Below, one piece after another: positions 16,742 to 24,707 of a DNA stretch of 64,000 bases (the first letter of the stretch is position 1; every line of letters begins with the position of its first letter). This DNA comes from Deltaproteobacteria bacterium (GTDB lineage Bacteria > UBA10199 > JACPAL01). The notes below the pieces were generated by a model, which worked only from the letters and a program-made list of their open reading frames with translations, had not been told where the DNA came from and did not search any database. The translations under genes and the position numbers were made by a program. The stretch lies in the NCBI GenBank assembly GCA_016180845.1, contig JACPAK010000001.1:737707-801706 (forward strand), given 5' to 3'.

Positions 16742-18610
16742 TCACCTGTTAATTTTATAAAGGCTCACTGACTTATTTTTAAAAAGCTTCTCCCACCCTT
16801 TTTTAAATACACTCTCTTCGGTAACATATTCCCTCTCAAGATGAGTGAACATCACATAATCCGCGCGGAAGGTTCCCGGACTCGGTACTTGCGTTGTTTC
16901 TAAAAGCTGGCGCATGGCATCAGCTCCAATAAGAACATTGGGAGTGGTGTCATACACATGTGCTTTTTCCCAAAGGGACCGTGTTAATAGGTCCCGGCGG
17001 AATTTTTCTGCAACAAAGAATCTTTTATGAACTTCATTGTAAAGATCAAGGTTCATAAAGTGTTTCTCCAGAAAATACTCTCGATTGATTCCATAGAGAG
17101 AGAGCGCGTACATTAATCTTCGGGTATTTTCTTGAATAGAAATATCAGAGAGAATGGCACTGGCATGAGCGATAAGAGTTTTGTTGTGGGTGAAAAGAGG
17201 GATATCGATGATCATTTCAGAGCTCAGAGTGACCACAACCGAATCCTCTTCTGTATGATCGTTCAGAAAATCAAAGGCCTCTTCGTAATCCCTTGGCAAT
17301 GCCGAGAAGGTGTAGCGATCCTTTGCCAGCATGATGCCACGGCTTAACATCAGAACAGCTAAAATAACGATGGAGTAACGAAAAGCGGCATAGCATGACT
17401 GCATTGATATTCGTTTGAGAAGCCAACGATACACGACAATCAATAGGAGCATAACAAGAAAGACATTTCCGAAGATTTGCCAATGTGAGAGAGAAAATTC
17501 GTAACCGGTAATTAATTGTATGTTGCTAAAGGGAAAGGCAGAGCCAATGATGGCGGCTATCCATAGAACTGTGGGATCGTCGATCTTTCTGTTTCGGAAG
17601 ACCACAATAAGATAAACAGCGAGAAATAGAAAGGAGGGCAAGAAAAAATATCTCCCCGGTTCGTGCTCTGCGATTCGAGCAATTCTGATGATGTCAGGAT
17701 CGGAATCTGAATGAAAGAAGAAGGAACCGCGCATGAGAATGACTGGAATGGCAAGGAGGAGAGTGATCGCATAAGAGAGGATAACTGAACGTTGAATTTT
17801 TCTTGTTCTTATCCATTGCCCGAAAGAGTAAAGGGGTACGGCAGCAAGATAATGTCCTAATTCGATCCAGTGAGTGATGGCAAGTAATCCGCCAAGGAAT
17901 CCCGATGCTAGTGCGAGTCGGTTCCCGCATTTTTGCTTGCTGATGACTTTCAAGAAGAGATAAATCGCCAAAAAGAACATGGCCCTTGTAAACACATAGA
18001 GGGTTTTGTCTGGACCCACACTGTCTGAGATATTGGGGAAAACAGGAAAAAGATAGTTCAGGGTTCGGAGAGCCATCTTCAGGGGTGACTGGAAAAAGAG
18101 ATCGTAGTCAAAATAATACCAAATGATAAAAAGATTCACCCAGAAGCTGGAGAAAAGACTAAAAAGTTCATCTGAGGTCGCCTGCATCATAATTTTGTAG
18201 ATCAAGATGGTTGAGATAAACATAAGGAGAAAAGTGTAAACGATGACCGTCAGATCGAGGTTGTTGAGGCATTTGTTTAAAAACCCAAGAACTGTAAATG
18301 GCAGGGCATCGGAAAGGGTGTTACCAAAATTTTTCATGTTTTCAAAAATGAAAGGATCATAGGGGAGACCATGCTCGGAGACCTCTTTGATTTTTGCCAA
18401 ATAAGGCAAGGCGCCAGTAAAATGATCAAAAGGTGCAATGTTGGTTGGACGACCATTATTTGACCAGACGTCTACGGCGCTGGGATCGTGGCTTAAATGA
18501 TAGGAGCGAAGACAGGGGGCAAGGATATTGGGGAGGATCACCAGCGCTCCCACAAGAGCGGCCATATAGAAGATTTTTCTTTTCAAGAAGTATGGGAATC
18601 GATTGCTCAT
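16742..18610 (-). CDS. Large polytopic membrane protein, possible GT-C glycosyltransferase
   Basis: 622 residues with about a dozen hydrophobic segments and a soluble C-terminal region of roughly 190 residues. I do not recognise a diagnostic family motif. The first external loop (DPSAVDVWSNNGRPTN onward) is long and polar, as in GT-C enzymes, and the C-terminal part ends in a tyrosine-rich soluble domain resembling those of YfhO-like or dolichyl-mannosyltransferase-like proteins. It starts by a TAATG overlap with the SDR upstream and lies 9 bases before hldE. A lipid-sugar-dependent glycosyltransferase is likely; an O-antigen polymerase is the main alternative. Confidence 0.5.
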   Translation of the reverse strand: MSNRFPYFLKRKIFYMAALVGALVILPNILAPCLRSYHLSHDPSAVDVWSNNGRPTNIAPFDHFTGALPYLAKIKEVSEHGLPYDPFIFENMKNFGNTLSDALPFTVLGFLNKCLNNLDLTVIVYTFLLMFISTILIYKIMMQATSDELFSLFSSFWVNLFIIWYYFDYDLFFQSPLKMALRTLNYLFPVFPNISDSVGPDKTLYVFTRAMFFLAIYLFLKVISKQKCGNRLALASGFLGGLLAITHWIELGHYLAAVPLYSFGQWIRTRKIQRSVILSYAITLLLAIPVILMRGSFFFHSDSDPDIIRIARIAEHEPGRYFFLPSFLFLAVYLIVVFRNRKIDDPTVLWIAAIIGSAFPFSNIQLITGYEFSLSHWQIFGNVFLVMLLLIVVYRWLLKRISMQSCYAAFRYSIVILAVLMLSRGIMLAKDRYTFSALPRDYEEAFDFLNDHTEEDSVVVTLSSEMIIDIPLFTHNKTLIAHASAILSDISIQENTRRLMYALSLYGINREYFLEKHFMNLDLYNEVHKRFFVAEKFRRDLLTRSLWEKAHVYDTTPNVLIGADAMRQLLETTQVPSPGTFRADYVMFTHLEREYVTEESVFKKGWEKLFKNKSVSLYKINR

Positions 18611-19467
18611 TAAGTGAAAGCTCTAAATTGAGTCCCAGCAGGATGAAGGGAAGTAAAGTCAGGGTTTGAAAGTGTAGAGGTCAAACTCACAACATTATCG
18701 CTCTTTAAACGAAGTCGAAGACCTATTTTTTCGAGGGTCTTGAGCAGTAGCCAAGGGATCCAGGCGGGGCAAGGGATCGTTGCCACCTTTTTCTGGCGCC
18801 TATTCGCAAGGATCTCAAACATTTGCTGAAACGTCTTCCCGCTAGGATGGGCTGCAATAATTGGTTTCACAGGTCTTGGAATACGCCCTTCGGCAATTTC
18901 TAAAACCAGGTGTGCCAGGTCTTCTACATGGCAAAAGAAAAGAGGTTGATCCCCCTTTCCAATAAGGGGGATCAATGGCAATGAATGGACAATTTTATCC
19001 ATAATCCCGACAATCCCCTTGGGGCTTTCATCATAAATCATGCCGGGGCGTATGCTGATCACTCCTAAAGGGGCCGATTTTTTCTCCACTTCAAGCTTTC
19101 CCTGTCCATAAAGTGATAGGCAACCGGGGAAGGCACTCATGGAGGATATGAAAACAATTTTGGGAACACCGGCCTGTGAAGCCTCGTTGAAGAGCTTGAT
19201 AGAGCCCCCTACATTAGACTTAAAAATTTCTTCCTTTGTTACTGCCGAAAAGTCGTAGGCGCAATGTATCAGGGTATCGATCTCTCTCAGGAAATCAGGG
19301 GAGACCGTCTCTCCGAGGTGATAAGGGTACACCTCTTTCTCATTGGGCGACAGGTTTCGGCCAAGTTTTATGACTCGGTGTCCCTTGTCTCTTAAAAATT
19401 TAACGAGAAAGGTCCCTAGATAACCGTTGGCCCCAGTGATAGCAAAAGATTGCCTGGTGGTGGTCAT
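18610..19467 (-). CDS. NAD-dependent epimerase/dehydratase family protein
   Basis: 285 residues, an extended SDR. GANGYLG near residue 13 is the dinucleotide motif, an FISSMSAFPG strand follows, and YGQGKLEVE gives the Tyr-Lys pair. The C-terminal substrate domain is short. It opens the tailoring block at 18.6-27.0 kb in genome order and overlaps the membrane-protein gene downstream by one base. Substrate unknown: it may act on a nucleotide sugar or on a lipid-linked or steroid-like alcohol, since SDRs of this type do both. An almost perfect inverted repeat lies inside it at 18946-18975. Confidence 0.75.
   Translation of the reverse strand: MTTTRQSFAITGANGYLGTFLVKFLRDKGHRVIKLGRNLSPNEKEVYPYHLGETVSPDFLREIDTLIHCAYDFSAVTKEEIFKSNVGGSIKLFNEASQAGVPKIVFISSMSAFPGCLSLYGQGKLEVEKKSAPLGVISIRPGMIYDESPKGIVGIMDKIVHSLPLIPLIGKGDQPLFFCHVEDLAHLVLEIAEGRIPRPVKPIIAAHPSGKTFQQMFEILANRRQKKVATIPCPAWIPWLLLKTLEKIGLRLRLKSDNVVSLTSTLSNPDFTSLHPAGTQFRAFT
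18946..18975. repeat. Intragenic inverted repeat, 12-bp perfect arms
   Basis: Arms TTGATCCCCCTT (18946-18957) and AAGGGGGATCAA (18964-18975) are perfect complements around a 6-base loop. It lies in the SDR gene and is translated without breaking the frame (the IGKGDQPLF region). The protein there looks like a normal SDR loop, so it is less clearly an insertion than the palindromes at 42-55 kb. Confidence 0.6.
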
Positions 19468-19503
19468 TTGATTTAAGTTGTTTAGAGAGTCTAGTTTAGA
19501 TTG

Positions 19504-20946
19504 TTACACATGCCGCAAGGATGTGATCGATATTTGCTGCCGATGATATTTCATTGTCAAGAAGTCCCACGCCACCCTGATATTGTTGGGCAGTTTTTTG
19601 TAAAAATCCCACTCCTTCATCTGGCGTAGCACGTATTTTGGTGAAAAATAAAAGCTTCTGTAAGCCTTTGCTGCCCAATCCCCAGCGTTTGGGTAGACAA
19701 AAGGAAGTGGCTCCAGAGTTTTCCCGAGCACGAAGTTTCTCCAATAATCCTTTGGCACTAAGCCACGGGCCTCGCTTTCGTATAAGAGCGCCGTATTCGG
19801 CATAGGTGTTGCCGGGAAAAAGGCCGCATAACTCAGCTTCAATGCCTTTGCAAATCGGATGGTCTCCTGTATCGTTTCAGGTGTTTCATCTAAATACCCG
19901 ACAATGAAATAGCCAACCGTCTTGATCCCATATTGCCTGCAAAGCTTTACCGCCCTTCTTGTCGCCTCCAGATTAATATGCTTGTCAATTTTCTCCAAAA
20001 TCCTTGGGGAGCCTGATTCAAGACCAAATCGGAACGTATGACAACCCGCCTTTTTTGCCGCCTTCACAATTTCTTCATCAATGCTTGTGACCCGGGTTGG
20101 CGATTGCCACTTTAAATCCCAATTTTTTGCGGCAAGTTTCTCGCAGAACTCGAGGAACCATTTTTTCTTGATCGAGATTGTCTCATCCACAAAATTAATT
20201 GATTTGATTCCATATTTTTCAACAAGCAGACCGATCTCTTCCAGGGCTCGATCGACACTCTTGAACCGGACCTGGAGCAGTTGTGGATTTCTGTAGCAAA
20301 ACCCACATTTATAGGGGCAGCCACGTGACAGATACAACGAGATGAGGCGTTTGTCTGAATTAGGCATTTGATAAAAATCCAAATCCAAAAGGTCATAAGC
20401 TGGCAGAGGGAGAACATCCAAATTTTCGTTCATTGCCTCGTCAGAATTTGCAATAATCTCATCTCCTTTTCTCCAGACGAAGCCGGGTATTTCAGCCTCA
20501 TTTAAAGAATCGAGATTGTCTAGAAATTGAACTAATGGCCCTTCTCCTTCGCCGGAGAAGGCGTAATCGAATTCAGAATATTCCAATGTCTCTTTTGGGA
20601 AAATGGTTAAATGGGTTCCACCACAAATAATTTTTGCATTGGGGACCGCCTTCCGGGCTAATTTTGCTGAATGATGCGCACCATGAAAATTAGGGGTCAT
20701 AATGCTGATCCCAATGACATCCGGATTATGTTCCTTTAAGAATTTTTGATATCCTGCCTCAGTTGAATCTGATCGTTCACAATCGTAGATGAGGACCTCA
20801 TGACCCGCTTCTCGTACCGCTCCAGACAAGCAAACGATGTTCAGCGGAGGAACTAAGCCAATGTTTGACTCAAAACTCTCTGACGATTGGCTATTGACAT
20901 ACTCACGAATGAAGGGTCGAACCAGAACTATCTTACGTTTTGTCAT
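19504..20946 (-). CDS. B12-binding-domain radical SAM protein (BchE/class B type)
   Basis: 480 residues. The N-terminal 150 residues form a cobalamin-binding-like domain (IICGGTH near 107). The radical SAM motif CPYKCGFC (C210, C214, C217; CX3CX2C) follows, then FVDETISIKK and GLESGSPRILEKI. Such proteins catalyse radical methylations, cyclisations or rearrangements. A second protein of the same class is encoded at 23037-24695. AGGA precedes the ATG. Between SDR, flavoprotein and phosphodiesterase genes it probably modifies a lipid or sugar of the envelope polymer, but no substrate can be named. Confidence 0.9.
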   Translation of the reverse strand: MTKRKIVLVRPFIREYVNSQSSESFESNIGLVPPLNIVCLSGAVREAGHEVLIYDCERSDSTEAGYQKFLKEHNPDVIGISIMTPNFHGAHHSAKLARKAVPNAKIICGGTHLTIFPKETLEYSEFDYAFSGEGEGPLVQFLDNLDSLNEAEIPGFVWRKGDEIIANSDEAMNENLDVLPLPAYDLLDLDFYQMPNSDKRLISLYLSRGCPYKCGFCYRNPQLLQVRFKSVDRALEEIGLLVEKYGIKSINFVDETISIKKKWFLEFCEKLAAKNWDLKWQSPTRVTSIDEEIVKAAKKAGCHTFRFGLESGSPRILEKIDKHINLEATRRAVKLCRQYGIKTVGYFIVGYLDETPETIQETIRFAKALKLSYAAFFPATPMPNTALLYESEARGLVPKDYWRNFVLGKTLEPLPFVYPNAGDWAAKAYRSFYFSPKYVLRQMKEWDFYKKLPNNIRVAWDFLTMKYHRQQISITSLRHV

Positions 20947-20999
20947 AAAAATTTATTCCTCAATCTATCATCAGGCCGAAAAGAATCAAGCAGAATGTC

Positions 21000-21407
21000 T
21001 CATGACCTCCAAAACTGCCACCATGCCTTTTTATCTGACATCAGGCCTCCCCAGTCCGTAGTGCCGTCTTTGCCATAAATTTCACATTCATTGCCTTGAA
21101 CTTTAGCCTTGAGGGCCTCGGCGATTCGAAACATCTTTTTTAATATCTCCTGGTCCGGCTTGAAGACCGTGATGTTTCCGCTGAGATATTTAAAGATCAC
21201 CGGCTCATCGCTATTTGAAGAGTTTGGATGTGCGATCCAGGTGGCACGCCCATCACCCTTAAAAAGGGCCGCGGGCAGTTTTTTATCCTGATCGATCAAT
21301 TGCATTTCCGGATCCTTTTCCAGATATTCCACCCATTCCTGTAAGGAAATGTTATTGGTCTTGTCGAACCAATCATCTTTTCTTGTAATATGAACATCAA
21401 ATCCCAC
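21000..21407 (-). CDS. Small soluble protein of unknown function
   Basis: 135 residues starting at GTG 21407, supported by a strong GGGAGGT five bases upstream. The start MGFDVHITR and a following polar SLQEWVEYLEKDPEM helix are seen in scattered hypothetical proteins I have met in other bacteria, but I know of no assigned function. The C-terminus is rich in Trp (KKAWWQFWRS). It is soluble, acidic in the middle and has no signal peptide. It stands between a B12-radical-SAM gene and the GMC-like flavoprotein, with 27- and 53-base gaps. It could be a late arrival or an immunity-like protein. Confidence 0.7.
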   Translation of the reverse strand: MGFDVHITRKDDWFDKTNNISLQEWVEYLEKDPEMQLIDQDKKLPAALFKGDGRATWIAHPNSSNSDEPVIFKYLSGNITVFKPDQEILKKMFRIAEALKAKVQGNECEIYGKDGTTDWGGLMSDKKAWWQFWRS

Positions 21408-21434
21408 AGCTTACCTCCCTTGGTTTCCTCATGT

Positions 21435-23018
21435 TTAATTCGGAGACTCCATGCCGATACGATAAGCATTTGCCATTGTGGTGAGTGTCATTGTCGTACC
21501 AGGAATCGATGGAAAGATGGATGAGTCGACGGCATGTACCCTCGAGTATCCCTTCAAGCGTCCCAAGCGATCTGTTTCAAATGTCCTTTGCGGCTTCTCC
21601 CTCATGGGGAAGGTTCCCCCAATATGGTTGCTTGCCCCCGGGGCAAAAATTTGAGTCTTTGGAATCACGGGGACCCCTCCAAGCAGTTTCCATTGTCGGA
21701 GGAGAAATTTTGAGATCCGCCGAATTGTTATTTTTACCTCTTCGTTTACATTTTTTTTAAGGGACAATTGATCGAGACCTTCATCCCCCTTTTCAAGACT
21801 CACATCGATGGTAGAAGAAAAGTCTGAATGAAGATAGCCCTGTACGAGATAAACGCGCCCCATGAACCGTCGTATTGGTTTTTCAAAGAGTGAATAGAAA
21901 CGACCTAACATCGACTGAAATGCCTTGGGATAGGCGTTATTATAGGAATAAAACTGCAAATGCACAGTTCGGGAGCAGATCTCCTTGTTAACAACCTCCA
22001 TAAAAATCTGCGAAAGGGTGTGGAGCCTTTCTTGTTCAACATCCTTTTGCCCCTTTAAAGAGATAAATGGGAAAAGAAAGTACTGACTATCCAGCATCTT
22101 GAAGGTTCTGCCGTAGGCATTCATCGACTTGAGCAGGATCTTCGTTGTTGAAATCGGACCAGCAGCCAAAAAAAGGCGCTCACCCTTGAATTCAAGCTTT
22201 TCTCCTTGTGTTGAATGAGCTTCAATCAGCACTGAGTTCTCACTTTCCGAGACGCGTTCGACGATGACTCCTGGGGTGTAAGTCAGCCGCTTGTCCTGCA
22301 ATAAATCCTGGAGACTGTGACGGCTCGTATAGATCAGTTCATTGGGACAACCATAAAGGCACATGCCGCAAAATTCGCAGGGGAGGCCTCTTTTTTTATT
22401 GAGATCGACGGCTAATCGGGAGGAGCCGAAGATGAACCCTTTTTTCAGGAGTTCATCACGTTTTGAGGACAGTTGTCGGTGAAGATGCTCACCCTGTCGG
22501 CTTCGACGAAAGGCTTGGGCCTGTGTGGTATGTAATGGGAACTGGGACTCCAGATGATCATGCTCACCTGTTGTCGGGACAAACTGAAGAACAGATTCAT
22601 AGTGAGGGGCCATTTCCTTTGATTTAATAGGCCATTTGTCGTCAATATCATTGGAGCAGTAAGGGAGCATGTTGGCGCCCCAGACATTGCTGAAACCTCC
22701 TTGCGCAAAAGAAACGTGGGTTTGGACACCCACTTCGTCACGGGGGCAGTATTTTTCATGGTCGCGGTAGGGAAAATCCGAACCGTAAACCAGTTTTTTT
22801 TCGAATCCTTTCTGACTGATTGATGATTTCGCTTGAAAAGCCTTGAGTGTATCCCAATTCCATTCTTCAAAAGGTCTCTTTTGGTTGCTGTTAAGGAACT
22901 CTTGTATGGAGGTCTCTAGTGTATTTCCTGCATCCAAAAGGGTGACCGCTTTGCCACGACTCAATAAGGATTTTGTGCAAGCTATTCCAGCAGGTCCTGA
23001 GCCGATTACGTAATTCAT
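21435..23018 (-). CDS. GMC-like FAD oxidoreductase with an internal [4Fe-4S] ferredoxin motif
   Basis: 527 residues. GSGPAG at 6-11 and VTLLDAG form the FAD-binding Rossmann fold. A C-terminal segment with HIGGTFPM and VDSSIFPSIPGTTMTLT matches the GMC oxidoreductase C-domain (choline/cholesterol oxidase type). Inserted at 214-224 is CEFCGMCLYGCP, a CX2CX2CX3CP cluster-binding motif, so electrons may pass to a carrier rather than to oxygen. It probably oxidises or reduces an alcohol or sugar hydroxyl. It lies between the unknown 135-residue protein and the second B12-radical-SAM protein in the tailoring block. Confidence 0.82.
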   Translation of the reverse strand: MNYVIGSGPAGIACTKSLLSRGKAVTLLDAGNTLETSIQEFLNSNQKRPFEEWNWDTLKAFQAKSSISQKGFEKKLVYGSDFPYRDHEKYCPRDEVGVQTHVSFAQGGFSNVWGANMLPYCSNDIDDKWPIKSKEMAPHYESVLQFVPTTGEHDHLESQFPLHTTQAQAFRRSRQGEHLHRQLSSKRDELLKKGFIFGSSRLAVDLNKKRGLPCEFCGMCLYGCPNELIYTSRHSLQDLLQDKRLTYTPGVIVERVSESENSVLIEAHSTQGEKLEFKGERLFLAAGPISTTKILLKSMNAYGRTFKMLDSQYFLFPFISLKGQKDVEQERLHTLSQIFMEVVNKEICSRTVHLQFYSYNNAYPKAFQSMLGRFYSLFEKPIRRFMGRVYLVQGYLHSDFSSTIDVSLEKGDEGLDQLSLKKNVNEEVKITIRRISKFLLRQWKLLGGVPVIPKTQIFAPGASNHIGGTFPMREKPQRTFETDRLGRLKGYSRVHAVDSSIFPSIPGTTMTLTTMANAYRIGMESPN

Positions 23019-23036
23019 GGGAATGATGATGAGTTA

Positions 23037-24695
23037 CTATTCGCCGATCTGACTGAGGCCGATTTGGAGCGACGGCAATTGGGTCAAGCCCCCAACGCCT
23101 TGTTCACTGGTAGTCACCTTGCCTTTGATTCTGAAAGGCGCTAGCCAATCAATCTGGAAATGGATGAGCCGCTTCCAGGCATCCTTGAGAACCGATCGAA
23201 CAGCCATCTTGGCGTAATGGTCATTTTTAATGTAGGAAACCACCACGTCAATTGCTGCAATGATCAAGGTCTGCATCGGGACATATTTAAAGACCCTCTG
23301 AAACTTGTGTTTGAGGATAAACTCAAGCAACCGGTAGGGCATCACGGGAGCAAGTCGGAAAAGAATGTGATACATCTTCAGAAAGTGAATCCTTTCACTC
23401 TCCAACACGGAGCCGGTTGACATGTAATGATCTTGAAGACCTCGATTAATAGCACTGAGATCTATCGATTGATTAATAAAGCCCTTTTCAAGGGCATGTT
23501 TCGTAATTCCAGCTCCTGGAAGATACTGGAGCCAGAAAACAGAGGCCCGTCGAAGCTTCTTTGCCTTTGTGACCATCCGGAGGGCCCTAACGATATCCTC
23601 CTCAGTCTCTCCTGGGAGTCCCAGGATAAAGTCGCACGAATACTCGAGCCCGACCTCATCCATGTTGGCGACCGACTGGTAAACATGTTCATTGGTCTCA
23701 TCCCGATCAAGCAACTTTCGGACATCCGAATTCATTGTCTCAACACCCATCTGAACGTGCCAGCAATGCGCGTCTTTTAATAGTTGGCAGTATTCTTTAT
23801 CGGCCATCTGCAGGGGATGACCCATGATGCGAAATGGAACAGCAACTTCATCCTTGTATCGGGTCAAAAATTCTCTCCGCCATGTTTTTGAACCTGAGAG
23901 GATATTGTTTTTGATATCAGCAATCTTGATATCATATCTCGCTTTCATCTTTTTGAATTCAGAAAGGACTGTTTCAACCGGCTTTTCTCTCAAGAATTTC
24001 CCTAATTTATTGTCGGTGTTTTCATGGTCCCAGAGGAAGCTTTCTCCGCAAAAGGTGCATTTTTGAATGCAACCCTTTAGGGTGACCGTGAGGTAATAGT
24101 TTTTGATGTCGATAAAAGACTCAAAGATTTCTTTGTCAGGCTCGGGCCATGTATTGGGATCTGCATTTGGTAAGAGGCTATTTTTGACAGCTTGGCCATA
24201 CCGTTTGTAGTAGATATTCCCAACGGGGTATTCTTCATCTTGATACCAGCCAGGCACCCCTTGTTTTTCTTCCTTCTTCTTCTCAAGAATTTTGAGAAGT
24301 TGCACAAGAGCGACTTCTCCTTCTCCGACGCAAACAAAGTCGAATGGCCCTTCCTCTAAACAGGTATCCGGTGCACTCGTGGGATGATAACCACCAATGA
24401 TGACCGGGATGTCGAGGGCCTTCTTAACCTCTCGCGCAATGCTTGCATTCCATTGATAGTTATCCGTAAAGCAGGAGAGGGCTAAAACGTCAGGTTGTTT
24501 TTGAATAATATTTCGGATCACCCTTTTTTTGTCTGAAAACATCTTGGCCAGGAAATTTACGGAGAAATACTGTTTGTCATTGAAAAGGGCACGATCGAAT
24601 TCCAGCATCACTGTATGACCCTGTTGTTTGAGGACTGTTGAGAGATACTCGATCGAGACATTCTCGGCCCCCATCGCTATAAACATGACTTTCAT
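23037..24695 (-). CDS. B12-binding-domain radical SAM protein
   Basis: 552 residues. A cobalamin-binding-like N-terminal domain (IIGGYHPTS near 100, VGEGE near 123) precedes the radical SAM cluster motif CIQKCTFC (C209, C213, C216). The C-terminal 150 residues are basic and partly hydrophobic, so it may sit at the membrane. It is distinct in sequence from the paralogue at 19504-20946. The pair, one on each side of an Fe-S flavoprotein, suggests two successive radical steps on one substrate; that is inference. Confidence 0.9.
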   Translation of the reverse strand: MKVMFIAMGAENVSIEYLSTVLKQQGHTVMLEFDRALFNDKQYFSVNFLAKMFSDKKRVIRNIIQKQPDVLALSCFTDNYQWNASIAREVKKALDIPVIIGGYHPTSAPDTCLEEGPFDFVCVGEGEVALVQLLKILEKKKEEKQGVPGWYQDEEYPVGNIYYKRYGQAVKNSLLPNADPNTWPEPDKEIFESFIDIKNYYLTVTLKGCIQKCTFCGESFLWDHENTDNKLGKFLREKPVETVLSEFKKMKARYDIKIADIKNNILSGSKTWRREFLTRYKDEVAVPFRIMGHPLQMADKEYCQLLKDAHCWHVQMGVETMNSDVRKLLDRDETNEHVYQSVANMDEVGLEYSCDFILGLPGETEEDIVRALRMVTKAKKLRRASVFWLQYLPGAGITKHALEKGFINQSIDLSAINRGLQDHYMSTGSVLESERIHFLKMYHILFRLAPVMPYRLLEFILKHKFQRVFKYVPMQTLIIAAIDVVVSYIKNDHYAKMAVRSVLKDAWKRLIHFQIDWLAPFRIKGKVTTSEQGVGGLTQLPSLQIGLSQIGE

Positions 24696-24707
24696 ATTAT
24701 TCTCCTC

